Positions 58,201 to 63,902 of a stretch of 64,000 nt of DNA are shown piece by piece; within the stretch, counting starts at the first letter, position 1, and every line of letters starts with the position of its first letter. Under the pieces are notes generated by a model, which ran no database searches, was not told the origin of the DNA, and worked only from the letters and a program-made list of their open reading frames with translations. The translations under genes were made by a program, and so were the position numbers. Source of the stretch: Apostichopus japonicus (lineage: Eukaryota > Echinodermata > Holothuroidea > Aspidochirotida > Stichopodidae); the NCBI RefSeq assembly GCF_037975245.1, contig NC_092561.1, positions 124,001-188,000 of the forward strand, in the 5' to 3' direction.

Positions 58201-59997
58201 CCACATCCATGTATTTAACATCCACATCATCCATGTATTTAACATCCACATCATTTAACATCCACATCATCCATGTATTTAACATCCACATCATTTAACA
58301 TCTACATCATGTAACATCCACATCATCCATGTATTTAACATCTACATCATTTAACATCCACATCATCCATGTATTTAACATCCACATCATCCATGTATTT
58401 AACATCCACATCATCCATGTATTTAACATCCACATCATCCATGTATTTAACATCCACATCATCCATGTATTTAACATCCACATCATTTAACATCCATATC
58501 ATCCATGTATTTAACATCCACATCATCCATGTATTTAACATCCACATCATTTAACATCCACATCATCCATGTCATTTAACATCCACATCATTTAACATCC
58601 ACATCATCCATGTATTTAACATCCATATCATTTAACATCCACATCATCCATGTATTTAACATCCACATCATTAAACATCCACATCATCCATGTATTTAAC
58701 ATCCACATCATTTAACATCCACATCATCCATGTATTTAACATCCACATCATTTAACATCCACATTATCCATGTATTTAACATCTACATCATTTAACATCC
58801 GCATCATCCATGTATTTAACATCCACATCATTTAACATCCACATTATCCATGTATTTAACATCCACATCATTTAACATCCACATCATCCATATCATTTAG
58901 CATCATGTAACATCCACATCATCCATGTATTTAACATCCACATCATGTAACATCCACATTATCCATGTATTTAACCTCCACATCATTTAACATCCACATC
59001 ATCCATATCATTTAACATCCACATCATCCATGTATTTAAAATCCACATCATCCATGTATTTAAAATCTACATCATCCATGTACTTAACAGCCACATCATT
59101 TAACATCCACATCATCCATGTTATTTTCAAGAAAGCGAAGGAAATGAAATTCCAGATCTAATATGGAGAGAAGATGGGTACTATACTGTAGTGCTCTTGT
59201 CACTGGATGAAGTCAAACATTGAAAATACTGTATATTAAAGTTAGGCAGTTTATGCAGCGATTTTATAGGCTGCAATGTAACTACGGATCAGACCTTCTG
59301 TTCAGTATCAAAACAAGATAACTTGATTTTGAACCCTCCACGGTTATACTAGACCCAGTGTTCGATATCGAAACCCTTTGCTCGCGATCACCAAACAGGA
59401 TGGTGTAGTTTCTCTACTAGCAACAAAGATATGCTAAAACCATAAACCGTATGATGCAGAGCACTATCAAATAAAAATTCATGTCGAGAAAAGGAAATAA
59501 ATGTTGTGTCAAATTTACATTTGTAACAAACAACACAGAAGTTAAAGTCACAGCTGATCCGGGGCTCAACCCTGATCTGCGTTTACACTTTAAATTTTGC
59601 AAATGAAGGATAATTAGCGGCTTACTTCATTCCATTGTTATCTCAAAAAAATTAATTGTCGTCCAGACACTTTTGTCTGTCTCATTCACACGCACACAAT
59701 AAAAAAATTGAAATATTTTGCAAGTTTATGATCTAGACGCTACCGTACATTATGACACAAAGCGTCAAACTGCAGTATTGTTACAGGATTTCTAGATTGA
59801 ACAGTACAGTATCAGACATACACCAACATCAATTAATGCAAGAAAGCGACTCAAAAACAAGCAGAGAAAAGAGAAGAGTTTTGATGATGCCTCGTAGACA
59901 GATGATTCCAAATTAGATCAAAACTCACCCGAGCATTGTTAATATCTGCAATGGTGTAGTATTCCACACTATCACTCTCAGAAGGAGCACGATGCAT
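6132..59997 (-). CDS. SHANK: SHANK/ProSAP scaffold gene, 5' part, 12 exons, 3' end off window
   Basis: Spliced minus-strand gene. Exons, 5' to 3': 59997-59929, 54288-54082, 36425-36354, 35681-35559, 34823-34637, 21184-21033, 18717-18550, 17416-17222, 11639-11573, 10327-10163, 8585-8439, 6254-6132. The lengths total 1,675 nt, or 558 codons plus 1 nt, and every junction is GT-AG and keeps phase. Domains in order: acidic Ser-rich N-terminus (1-75), SPN ubiquitin-like domain (about 80-168), ankyrin repeats (about 175-405), basic linker with an RRRR run (about 423-426), SH3 (about 494-548). This order matches SHANK proteins, which scaffold postsynaptic densities or epithelial junctions in animals. 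Human SHANKs continue with PDZ, proline-rich/Homer/cortactin sites and SAM; those exons are not visible here. The gene symbol is assigned at family level. Single-copy status and the true 5' end are not known from this window. Confidence 0.93.
6255..8438 (-). other. SHANK: SHANK intron 11
   Basis: GTTAGT donor at the exon 11 side. AT-rich, with no further exon or repeat that I can support. Confidence 0.6.
8439..8585 (-). CDS. SHANK: SHANK exon 11, first half of SH3, residues 469-517
   Basis: Acceptor TTGTCACAG and donor GATG|GTTAGT enclose 147 nt, phase 1 in and out. After a Gly/Pro linker ([20 protein letters not shown]) it encodes [20 protein letters not shown] then KGDVVD. This is the start of an SH3 domain: the aromatic strand in place of ALYDY, then E-LS--KGD. 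The frame would reach TAG two codons past the donor, so the intron must start here or just before. Confidence 0.92.
8586..10162 (-). other. SHANK: SHANK intron 10
   Basis: Contains a TA run (9156-9173), a 15-G run near 9450, and two diverged copies of a GGCACTGTGTCAA / GGCATTGTGTCAA block near 9465 and 9869. Confidence 0.75.
10163..10327 (-). CDS. SHANK: SHANK exon 10, basic linker between ankyrin and SH3, residues 414-468
   Basis: Acceptor CTCTCACAG and donor ATGG|GTAAGG enclose 165 nt, phase 1 in and out, open in the single phase-compatible frame. Joined to exon 9 it reads [20 protein letters not shown]. It then has LNRTSSEPF and [16 protein letters not shown]. In vertebrate SHANKs the same place reads VVPF-E-PSY--RRR, followed by a Ser-rich stretch. 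The tetra-Arg run and RTSSEP are possible basophilic kinase sites (inference). Confidence 0.88.
10449..10515. repeat. 40-bp tandem duplication
   Basis: GGGGACATATGTCTGGG followed by GTGAG recurs at 10451 and 10491. Confidence 0.8.
10577..10617. repeat. (TA)n microsatellite
   Basis: About 20 uninterrupted TA dinucleotides in intron 9. Shorter TA runs lie at 9156-9173 and 26410-26447. Confidence 0.95.
11573..11639 (-). CDS. SHANK: SHANK exon 9, last ankyrin helix, residues 392-413
   Basis: Acceptor CATAACAG and donor GTTG|GTAAGT enclose 67 nt, phase 0 in and phase 1 out. The peptide [20 protein letters not shown] plus QV matches the family's VAII-GNFELAE-IKNH segment that caps the ankyrin domain. 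It is short and easy to miss, but splice phase and similarity both support it. Confidence 0.93.
12255..12490 (+). repeat. dispersed repeat, copy A
   Basis: Shares ACGGATCA-ACCTT, TTCAGTAT-AAA, ACAACA-A-AGGTTAAAG-TCAC, GCTGATCC and GTTTACA-T in order with 59283-59595. Just downstream, GAG-TTTACATTA (near 12480) and its inverted form TAATGTAAACCGAG (near 12598) suggest a ~130-bp inverted-repeat element at its 3' side. Confidence 0.65.
14083..16463. mobile_element. non-autonomous inverted-repeat DNA element, ~2.4 kb, in intron 8
   Basis: Ends are inverted repeats sharing AGGGAAGCCTCGCAAATCTA followed by ACCGCC (14083-14108 and 16438-16463). The subterminal stretch is rich in CCGG-containing palindromes. 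No clear target-site duplication remains: the flanks read TA on the left and AA on the right. No transposase frame is seen. Its interior 14929-15240 is closely related to 925-1240 inside the unrelated-ended hAT element, and 15730-15840 to 4455-4560. Confidence 0.75.
14929..15240 (+). repeat. shared module, copy B (inside 2.4-kb element)
   Basis: Counterpart of 925-1240. It shares GGTACACCTTTCAAAT, ACTTTCGAAAAATTCACGC, ACTGGCATATCGT and TGCAACTAATGTCATGTA in order. Confidence 0.85.
16519..16665. repeat. ~78-bp tandem duplication beside the 2.4-kb element
   Basis: TAACACATCCTAC-CCTAG, ACTACTTACACACTATCGTT and ATGTTAGGCTAGCT occur twice in order, just outside the right end of the inverted-repeat element. 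Confidence 0.85.
17079..17175. repeat. ~47-bp duplication containing hairpins, near exon 8 donor
   Basis: TTATTGGAATTA, an A-run, CGGATTTCCGTAAAAAT and CGGAAGACTTA occur twice. CGGATTTCCG and the downstream CCGGAAG/ACGGAAG can form small hairpins. The pair lies ~50 bp inside intron 8. Confidence 0.85.
17222..17416 (-). CDS. SHANK: SHANK exon 8, ankyrin repeats, residues 327-391
   Basis: Acceptor CACTTCAAG and donor TATCAG|GTAAAA enclose 65 codons, phase 0. It encodes [53 protein letters not shown] and QTAYQ. This is near-diagnostic of SHANK (ACRHGHVQHLEHLL-Y-ADM and RVLLFRGA in vertebrates). Confidence 0.98.
17790..18549. repeat. ~134-bp minisatellite derived from the exon 7 donor boundary
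   Basis: Five intronic copies of GAAGTTCCCTCCAC start at 17899, 18034, 18167, 18301 and 18435. The sixth, at 18554, is the genuine exon 7 end. Spacing is 133-135 bp, and 119 bp for the unit touching the exon. On the minus strand each copy repeats GGTGGAGGGAACTTCAT followed by a two- or three-base change and GGTAAAATTA or a close variant. The exon end and its donor GT were therefore amplified. The rest of each unit repeats AGTTTTCAAGC, GTCCATGTTTTCAAGC and CTTGCTTTAGTTTTGTTTC. Confidence 0.9.
18550..18717 (-). CDS. SHANK: SHANK exon 7, ankyrin repeats, residues 271-326
   Basis: Acceptor TTTTTTCAG and donor CATCAG|GTAAAA enclose 56 codons, phase 0. It encodes [40 protein letters not shown] and GWRELHQ. 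The GASP.Y.D..GLTP and GGDP motifs are SHANK hallmarks. The donor-side end of this exon has been copied repeatedly into the minisatellite immediately downstream in intron 7. Confidence 0.97.
18718..21032 (-). other. SHANK: SHANK intron 6
   Basis: 2.3 kb, AT-rich, unique-looking apart from an ATTGTGTACGCTAT segment near 20196. This echoes ATTGTGCACGCTAT near 1396 in the hAT element. No exon seen. Confidence 0.8.
21033..21184 (-). CDS. SHANK: SHANK exon 6, ankyrin repeats, residues 220-270
   Basis: Acceptor CTCCGTAG and donor GGAG|GTAAAA enclose 152 nt, entering in phase 1 and leaving in phase 0. It encodes [30 protein letters not shown] and AVHKAVEKG, a canonical ankyrin repeat (TPL.xAA, LL..GA..D.R...G.TA.H.A) closest to SHANK repeats. 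The frame has no Met of its own. Intron 5 upstream is 13.5 kb. Confidence 0.95.
23694..23785. repeat. degenerate ATTAAACCAT repeat
   Basis: Several imperfect copies of AAACCATATT in tandem. Confidence 0.75.
26811..28133. repeat. array of a conserved 16-bp imperfect palindrome, ~180-bp spacing
   Basis: GTAATGCGAGTTACCG (arms GGTAA/TTACC in context) occurs at 26811, 26976, 26992, 27008, 27024, 27045, 27406, 27586, 27753, 27940 (one change) and 28118. A decayed copy lies at 27391. The four copies from 26976 to 27024 are head-to-tail at 16 bp. The others are 165-187 bp apart, with one double gap of 361 bp (27045-27406). Flanking DNA is only loosely similar from copy to copy: several are followed by GATT-TT--CCCCCT and preceded by GTACTTTTTG-like sequence, with a ~350-bp higher-order unit. 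Confidence 0.85.
28145..28266. repeat. TA-rich microsatellite, ~120 bp
   Basis: Almost pure (TA)n with interspersed GTA and CTA triplets. It directly follows the last palindrome copy at 28118. Short open frames in both directions are artefacts. Confidence 0.95.
33829..34371. mobile_element. non-autonomous hAT element, 543 bp
   Basis: The ends are imperfect inverted repeats around GTGGTTTTCAACCTT (left) and its complement GGTTGAAAACCA (right). This is the motif shared by Charlie-type hAT termini. An 8-bp target-site duplication CTTAGACC flanks the element (33821-33828 and 34372-34379). The interior near both ends is rich in GGGCTCGCG-type motifs. No coding capacity. Confidence 0.85.
34637..34823 (-). 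CDS. SHANK: SHANK exon 5, end of SPN and first ankyrin-type helices, residues 158-219
   Basis: Acceptor CCCTTCAG and donor GGAG|GTATGT enclose 187 nt, phase 0 in and phase 1 out. The exon opens [10 protein letters not shown], like the SHANK FRYKKRVY linker between SPN and ankyrin repeats. It continues through [18 protein letters not shown], like the family's LLDKGLDPNFHD. The internal Met at 34793 is not the start, because the frame is open back to the acceptor and matches the family upstream of it. Confidence 0.94.
34824..35558 (-). other. SHANK: SHANK intron 4
   Basis: 735 bp with a G/A-rich, GGGGAAGG-type purine tract at about 35,285-35,440. No other feature. Confidence 0.9.
35559..35681 (-). 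CDS. SHANK: SHANK exon 4, SPN domain core, residues 117-157
   Basis: This exon has 41 codons between TTTTAAG and GTAATT, phase 0. It contains LNYGFFILP and [16 protein letters not shown], which closely match the most conserved SPN stretch of SHANK proteins (LNYGLF-PP, GRAGKFLDEER). This is one of the strongest family signatures in the window. In characterised SHANKs the SPN domain packs on the ankyrin repeats and binds small GTPases of the Ras/Rap type. Confidence 0.95.
35682..36353 (-). other. SHANK: SHANK intron 3 with probable hAT relic
   Basis: 672 bp. The stretch 35,995-36,290 has GTGACCCAAAAGTGGGTTGC near one side and GGGTCGTGGATTCTCAAAG near the other, a pattern seen in decayed Charlie-type hAT copies. 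Ends are not clean, so it is not called as an element. Confidence 0.5.
36354..36425 (-). CDS. SHANK: SHANK exon 3, SPN domain, residues 93-116
   Basis: This 72-nt exon lies between TTTCAG and GTAAGT, phase 0 at both ends. The peptide [20 protein letters not shown] plus SFPN matches the SPN segment with a conserved Trp followed by Ala-Lys (vertebrate K-C-L-R-F...VWxAKxxVL). It fits exactly between exons 2 and 4. Intron 2 upstream is 17.7 kb, the largest here. Confidence 0.88.
37575..37750. repeat. 43-bp tandem repeat, 4 copies
   Basis: Nearly identical units start with TTTCATTTACAAAAAAATAA at 37575, 37618, 37661 and 37704. The uniformity suggests recent expansion. Confidence 0.95.
39825..40022 (+). 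repeat. dispersed repeat, copy A
   Basis: It shares, in inverted orientation with 62715-62900, a GAGTCAC-TTTACCGACCTT segment, GTGAGGGGGG-C-G-GGATT, TTAGATTC-TCCAACACG and CAAAGCCAAAGCCAAAGTG. It lies directly left of the MITE at 40036. Confidence 0.8.
40036..40429. mobile_element. MITE, ~390 bp, intron 2
   Basis: The left end, from AAAGGCCTGGTCACACTA followed by a TATCGGAATAC region, is repeated inverted at the right end (AAGGCCCGGTCACACTA on the complement, with TTTATCGGAATAC). Inverted arms extend ~55 bp with mismatches. The right flank is TTAA and the left CTAA, so a TTAA or TAA target is possible. The interior contains several CCGATTTT motifs. The superfamily is not certain. Confidence 0.8.
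41407..41491. repeat. 42-bp tandem duplication
   Basis: CTATAGTTAGTTTCTAAGG and the following AATATTTGAAAATTAGTAA occur twice head-to-tail with no change. Confidence 0.93.
42505..42698 (+). mobile_element. U2-snRNA-headed retroposed element (SINE-like), 194 bp
   Basis: The first ~45 bp match the 5' end of U2 snRNA: stem-loop I (AGCCTTTTGGCT) and the branch-site recognition region (GTGTAGTATCTGTTC). After that the sequence departs from U2. It forms a small hairpin (TTCCC/GGGAA) and ends in a perfect 7-bp hairpin (GCCCAGG/CCTGGGC) followed by CGACTTTTTC. The element is flanked by a perfect 18-bp direct repeat, TAGTACATACTGTATTGT, at 42487-42504 and 42699-42716. This is a target-site duplication, which shows insertion by LINE-type machinery. 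SINEs with snRNA-derived heads are known as a class. The 3' part is unrecognised. Confidence 0.82.
43418..44149 (+). CDS. LINE ORF1, SGNH/GDSL esterase-like protein
   Basis: This frame has 243 codons. Residues 1-75 are acidic and include a CNGC pair that may be the tail of a zinc-binding module. Residues ~78-240 carry SGNH-hydrolase hallmarks: GDS at 83-85 (nucleophile block), GTNN at 134-137, and DGLH at 217-220 (Asp and His of the catalytic dyad). Esterase domains of this type are known in ORF1 of CR1-clade non-LTR retrotransposons, where ORF1 binds RNA or membranes; the exact role is unsettled. The first ATG is at 43418, with an in-frame stop just upstream. The true N-terminus may be missing through 5' truncation. 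Confidence 0.85.
   Translation: MKGTYNIHNLAFKCNGCNGFDVLPVEELRDVDDGNEVSQEGNSEWLVVDEVRGDCDVIGDGSVVVNSGKWGQEKSKGRMVLCGDSLVRYVDRQFCRADKAKRVRVCLPGAKIQDVSKRVNKIVSDEEVVVVQVGTNNVQKESQNIIQSRYHELMCRLASTRAKVVICSLLPRFDNKVLSEKIVTLNGLLYSLCADFGFTFVDMWSSFQGRRDLFARDGLHLANTGASLFGRMVNYSVEQLCLN
44137..47085 (+). CDS. LINE ORF2, APE-type endonuclease and reverse transcriptase
   Basis: This intact frame has 982 codons. The endonuclease domain spans about residues 54-275: TNARS (Asn60), ITESWL (Glu87), [10 protein letters not shown] (Asp198, Asn200) and SDH at 264-266, all expected catalytic positions. The reverse transcriptase spans about 490-800: [26 protein letters not shown] (motif A Asp628), [13 protein letters not shown] and FADD at 714-717. 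A C-terminal region with [11 protein letters not shown] follows, typical of CR1/Jockey-type elements. It nicks target DNA and copies its RNA by target-primed reverse transcription. The start codon overlaps the end of ORF1. Confidence 0.95.
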   Translation: MFKLNWGAMKSGISLDKDYVPSGGDYRRFESKISDSHSSNFRRHAKVHSFRDRLKIVFTNARSIRKNFAEFTVLLEDLKPDVFGITESWLREDIDSAEVSHPGYVVYRQDRRDTHNGVGGGVLLYVRDDIVSVEKSQLQGSFVNSVWCELSTNNSKRSRDVITVGVVYRSPNSSDDNDVVLFDSIRKAAKGDVVIMGDFNFPDINWIDGSSSRKGSNFLDVVQDCFLHQHVTFPTRGDNILDLVLSSNPSNVVDLTGLGKLGTSDHDILAFDVVCKVVSSISKEKVPDFSRSDTEAIETLLKGTDWINLFSDMSASQSWICFADKLKVIMENHVPWKNRRRKSSMPHWMNKKVRCAIRQKRRMWKLFRRTKSKSVLAKFKIHQLKVECLVSDAKLNFEKSIALKIKDKPKAFFSYVRSKQKVKDAIVSLRAPQADKLVTDSQDLADLLNDYFVSVFTREDTSSIPDFQGGSDRPKLDTVLFSDDVVLKELLRLNVSKASGPDAIHPYLLKTFAHYFCVPLSLIFSKFMDEGYVPRDWRCANITPIFKKGDKTKPCNYRPVSLTSVVCKVMESIVKKSLVCHFSSQSLIRESQHGFCQKRSCLTNILEFMEDVTSSLNRQRSVDVVFLDFQKAFDKVPHQRLLLRLKSMGVIGNLLSWIGNWLGNREQRVVINGCASSWQNVTSGVPQGSVLGPLLFVAYINDIDGDILCTAKKFADDTKLYSEVSSKSDSEKFQADLDKIFSWSQGWQMLFNIDKCKVMHIGSSNQKFTYNLNGVELQEVSVERDLGIYIDSSLQPSKHCLEAAKRGNRVLGMIKRNFSFLKEDIVVRLYKQLVRPHLEYAVQAWNPYFAKDKEVLERVQRRATRMISSLKRVPYYRRLQLLNLTTLELRRLRGDLIQVFKIVYGFDNLSFTDFFMFANSSCTRGHCLKLQKSHSRINIRHNFFSNRVVNEWNSLPEKVVLASSVNGFKNALDKHFKHCNRV
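44140..44146 (+). promoter_or_regulatory. canonical -1 frameshift heptamer T TTA AAC at ORF1/ORF2 overlap
   Basis: TTTAAAC occurs in the ORF1 frame as T-TTA-AAC, immediately before the ORF1 stop TAA (44147-44149). ORF2 is in the -1 frame. A -1 slip here would fuse ORF1 to ORF2. The ORF2 ATG (44137-44139) also overlaps the ORF1 end, so termination-reinitiation is an alternative. The sequence is seen directly; its use is inference. Confidence 0.5.
47700..47870. repeat. degenerate ~58-bp tandem repeat, 3 copies
   Basis: Copies share GTTATCATGCAC, CTAAC-TTGTCAGT and CACAGCT elements, with substitutions and small gaps. Confidence 0.75.
50264..50375. repeat. ~52-bp tandem duplication
   Basis: GAAATCAATTCCAAATGG, GGTTAATGTTTCTC and CAGGTTCTTAAATATTTG occur twice in the same order, with CAC/CGC as a difference. 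Confidence 0.85.
52678..52770. repeat. A-rich low-complexity tract
   Basis: Runs of 7-9 A are separated by GACC, TTAC, TTAGACC and TTCGAC. A simple expanded A-rich repeat. Confidence 0.85.
54082..54288 (-). CDS. SHANK: SHANK exon 2, N-terminal acidic region and start of SPN, residues 24-92
   Basis: Acceptor TTCCAG before 54288 and donor CAG|GTATGT after 54082 enclose 69 codons, phase 0 at both ends. The first half is Ser/Asp-rich ([14 protein letters not shown]). The second half ends [14 protein letters not shown], which resembles the first strand of the SHANK SPN domain (VRVG-PDLQ in vertebrates). A 57-bp hAT-type insertion lies 53 bp upstream of the acceptor in the intron. Confidence 0.9.
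54342..54398. mobile_element. 57-bp hAT-type mini-element next to SHANK exon 2 acceptor
   Basis: Inverted ends CATAGGCGTAGGAG and, on the complement of the right end, CAGAGGCGTAGGAG enclose only ~29 bp. The element is flanked by a perfect 8-bp target-site duplication ATGGAAAC (54334-54341 and 54399-54406). It sits 53 bp upstream of the exon 2 acceptor, on the transcript side where branch points usually lie. Confidence 0.8.
55408..59122. repeat. 3.7-kb satellite, 40-bp unit, in intron 1
   Basis: The array is almost unbroken combinations of ATCCATGTATTTAACATCC and ACATCATGTAACATCCAC or ACATCATTTAACATCCAC. The main unit is 40 bp. Variant blocks with ACATCTACATCATCC and CATCCATATATTTAAC recur at irregular ~250-420 bp intervals, so a higher-order structure exists. 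Order decays and point variants accumulate toward the 59-kb end. Open frames in it are repeat artefacts. Confidence 0.97.
59283..59595 (+). repeat. dispersed repeat, copy B
   Basis: Counterpart of 12255-12490 in the same orientation, with an internal region that differs. Confidence 0.65.
59929..59997 (-). CDS. SHANK: SHANK exon 1 (start codon), residues 1-23
   Basis: The reading begins at an ATG at 59997-59995 in a good context (CCACCATGC). It gives 23 codons ending NNAR before a GTGAGT donor, phase 0. The peptide is acidic and Ser-rich with a YYTIADI stretch, and joins exon 2 in frame. It is the least certain of the upstream exons because no domain lies in it. Its assignment rests on the Kozak context, the good donor and matching phase. 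A possible acceptor (AAATAAG) lies ~25 nt upstream of the ATG, so a separate 5'UTR exon is possible. Confidence 0.65.
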
Positions 59998-62900
59998 GGT
60001 GGTCGATTAAATCGCGACTCCTTATTTGAAAAAATTAAAGTTATTAAAGAATTCCACACAAAGTAAGATCCTCGATCTTTCTTTCTAAAATCTTCATAAA
60101 AGTTGACACGCTAAAAAAATAATTGGATAACCTTATTTTCCAGCTACGGTGGTCCGTCACAAACTGTGAGTTTGCAAGATTACCAAAATGACAACGAGAC
60201 TGCCATAATGACTCCTACAAAAACTCAAAATTTGCAAATCCCTTGAAATACAGTTGTGTTGTAAGTAACGAACAGAAACTGTACCACAAATAGTTTGTGT
60301 TTAATTCTTGTTGATGATTACATTTTTTCCATAGAATCAATTTCTTTCTCTCCAATTCAGTTATCGAAAAAGTTTCCTGAAAGTTCCAACATTAATTTAT
60401 CAATTTTGTCAGCAAGAAAGGAAAAAAATTCCGACACCCTATCCTCTTGATGAGCACTCCCCCGTTACTTCTAATGATCCTCTCCTGAAAGTTACAACCA
60501 TGAAATCACACCAATGCATATATATGCAGTTTTCCAGGTATGTTTTTTTTCCCCAAAGAGAGAAAATTCAAAACCAATCAAATTGCATTTACTTTGGGTG
60601 TAGGATTATAAACACTCTCCTATCCTGTGGAACTAATTACTTGACAAAGCTTCGCTGTATCCATTAATACTGCCTTCAAGTCCGTTTGAGTCTGTCTCGT
60701 CTGTGACTCATCCTCCTGTTGCTGGTAACGAGTCCTTCTTGACGACCTCCAGGGATGTGGTGAAGATCGTTGAATTACACTAACTTTTAGCTAGGATGGT
60801 AAACGTCAACAGACTTATAGCAAGTCCGGCAAGTCGGCATTATCCCCGTAAAACTGAGTCTCTGGAAGTCAATGACCACGGCTTATCCGAAGAAATCATG
60901 TATGTACACTACGGGGGTGTTGATGAAGTTGTATGGCTCCCTTATCAACACTTACTGGTAAATTAATTGTGATTCCAGCGAGACCAAGTGGAGTCTGAAG
61001 AGCAACTTGGCTGAATTCAGAGGGATGGACTCAAAATGACTCACTATACACCAACGTAAACTATCCTACTAATTCTTGTGCCTGAGTTGCGACTAACTTA
61101 AAAACTACCAACGATTCCTAGCTCTGATTGGAGGGAGAACAAATATCAGAGGGAGATCAGCTGGCAATACGTTTTCACTGAAAGTAAGTTTGCAGAGCAA
61201 TAAACAAATATCATCTAGGCTAAATCTACAATTACGAGAAAGGCCAGATAACTTGCAAGATATTTGTTCAAGCTAAAAGATGATTATATTTCGCCCTGCA
61301 GTACCATTTTCTTTTCAATCAGTGACGGTCACAAATATTGTGCAGATATTTTAGAAGATTGGGGTATATTACTTTAATAGACCTGATTGTCGATTCAGTG
61401 CAATACAAATTACAACTGTTCAAGACTGCATGGTGGTAATCTACTGGTCTCTGACAGATATAGGTCCCAGGTTATTCTTTAACAGACATAGTAGAAACAA
61501 ACAAACTTTGAGATAAACTGTCCACTGACGAAGAAGTTACACGATGAAATTCCTAATTGCTGGCTAAAGCTAATCAGCCTCATTGACAGCTGTTGACATT
61601 AATTGACAGTGAAAAATACAGGTTTCAAGGATAAACAGATAGCAACAAATTAATCACAGGAATATATTTCCCCAGGTAGCGAATTCAAACTTCACAAACA
61701 GTATACAAACAGTATTCACTAACAACATGTACAGTCAGCTGTTTATCCCACTTTATACAGAAAGACCAAAACAATTCAATGTTAGAAATGACAAAATTAT
61801 TCCAAAAGTCTGCAAAAAGTGGCAGAACACGGACGTTCCAACGTTTGGTATGAATTCACTTTAAAGGAGCTTCCGTCGGTGAATTCATTATGACTGCTTG
61901 GATCGATATTGACGCAGTATTCCACAATATTGTAGCGTGTTGACTCCGAGACCGCGACCTAGCTACTGCACTGTACTATTGCATGTGAAGATCTTTGCTA
62001 GCTACTGTAGTCCTAAGCCACTACTGCCTGTTCATTAACATCTGTTATAAAGTATCAACCACTCACTGATAAACACACACACCTAACTACATATGCCTAG
62101 TACAATGCTATCACTAGTAAACTATAATAAAGTGAACTTGAACAGTGTTCACTGAAGCAAGAAAATAGATTGAGGATCATGGCTTAAAGGTGGCACTCTC
62201 TAGGACAAAACACAGCTGCTAGGAGAACCTGAGGAATTTAGCTGTAAAGGCCTACCTACTATGAAAACTCAACTAGCCGGAAAGAAATACTGCATGTATG
62301 CACAACTTACAGGGTTGAACAGTAAGTGGGTTAAGATTTGCAAACATTGATATGAATGGTTGAGCACAAACAGAACAAGTTTGTGATCACCAAAGTATTG
62401 AAATGAAACCTTAAAGTAAGTTTTGTAAAAGGTAATTGGATTCTCAAGTTTTGGATAGATTATAACCATCAAGCAATTTATTACGTTGACCCCTTTTGTT
62501 AATGTGTAAGGACAGCTGACATTCCAAGGACATCACGTCCATTAGACAAACTTCATTAGCAATCAATTTTCTCTCTTTATTAGAGTTTTTTTTCTTTCAT
62601 TTTTGTGTTTTGTTTTTAGGAGGGGAGATAGAACAGAGGAGTAGAGATGAGGGAGAGGATATTATGTTAATCAAAACTTCAGTATGAAATGGTTCCATGA
62701 CAGGTAATAGGGGCAGTATTGAAGAACTTTGACTCTGAATGTGTGACCTGATCACTTTGGCTTTGGCTTTGAGTACAACTTTTCTGTATGTTGCCGTGTT
62801 GGACGAATCTAAATGTAATAGCAATTGCCAACTTTGCAATCCACGGCCCCCCTCACAAGTTTGCAAGGTCGGTAAGAGTGACTCAAAAGGGGAATCACCA

Positions 62901-63902
62901 TCACGTCTAAGACACAATAAGGTGACAGTGATAATGTTGTGAGGGATATTAAGAAAGCCAAGAAAGCAAAGTCAATTTCAGCCATAAATATGCCCCATAA
63001 CATCTATGAAAGTAACTTGACTATGTCTCTGGCATTATATATACAAACTATAAGCCTAACAATATAAACCAGGTACTGTAGCAATATGTGTGTCGCTGTT
63101 GCAGGCATGCTACTACCTGAAGATGTCTAGATCATAACACTCCCTGCCTAGATCAGGGAGTTGTTCCATAACACTCCCTGCCTACTGTAATCAACTGTTT
63201 GATTCACTGTGCTGCCAGGTGAAAGCTTCATTGTGCAAATGTAACTACAGGATGAAACCTTGGGAGGTGGTAGGGTTAATCTTCTTCAAGTAACAATGGG
63301 TAAAGTTTGGATAGTGGAGAGTGATACCACAACTACCACAAGGGTCCCCTGGAATTCTCAGGTGGAATAGTAGATAACTTCTATTGTACTTGAAAGAGCA
63401 ACTGTGAAGTAAGTCCAAAACTATACAGGGTGTCAAAACTGACACTATATATATATAACATAGCCCACTCAGCTGACATACCAAGTGATATTTTCAACTG
63501 AGTGGGTTTTAAATGTATTCACATTTAACACAGCATTATATATCAGAAGCAACGACTTACTTTCAAGAAGGAGAAAGAGGTTTAGTACATGCCCAAACCT
63601 CAACCATCAGAAATGGTCAAGGCAAATTTTGTAGACAATCAGTCTTCTGATCATCCGAGAGGGGGTGGGGGCTGGGGGGTTTGAGTGGATCACAGCATTC
63701 AGCCATGGTTAGTACATGAAACAGGTATATTACATATAGTGTGATCTCCACAGAGAAAATATTCTTAACATTGATATTTGTCGAAACTTGCTGAAAGCAA
63801 TATTACATGTATCAGTTGACACTCCCTAGAATGATATGATTATAAAGATGATAAGAAAGGTAATTAAAAAGACAAAAAGATAATTGTTAACGATCCCCTC
63901 AC
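59998..63902 (-). other. upstream of exon 1; possible 5' UTR/promoter zone
   Basis: No coding exon supported. 60,600-61,150 and 61,850-61,990 contain more CpG than the introns and could hold a promoter or 5' UTR exons. No TATA box or initiator can be assigned. 62,715-62,900 is a dispersed repeat. If the right-edge exon belongs to SHANK, this stretch is instead an intron. Confidence 0.35.
62715..62900 (-). repeat. dispersed repeat, copy B (inverted)
   Basis: Reverse-oriented counterpart of 39825-40022, including CACTTTGGCTTTGGCTTTG and GTTGGACGAATCTAA. It lies upstream of the first SHANK exon. Confidence 0.8.

Larger units (their letters stand above)
54289..59928 (-). other. SHANK: SHANK intron 1
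   Basis: 5.6 kb, two-thirds of it the 40-bp satellite. The 57-bp hAT-type element lies at its exon 2 end. Confidence 0.7.

Noticed and set aside
55408-59122. CRISPR-like array or repeat-rich protein gene
   Set aside because: There are no distinct spacers, and the sequence is eukaryotic intron. Open frames exist in several frames because the units lack stops, which is typical of simple satellites.
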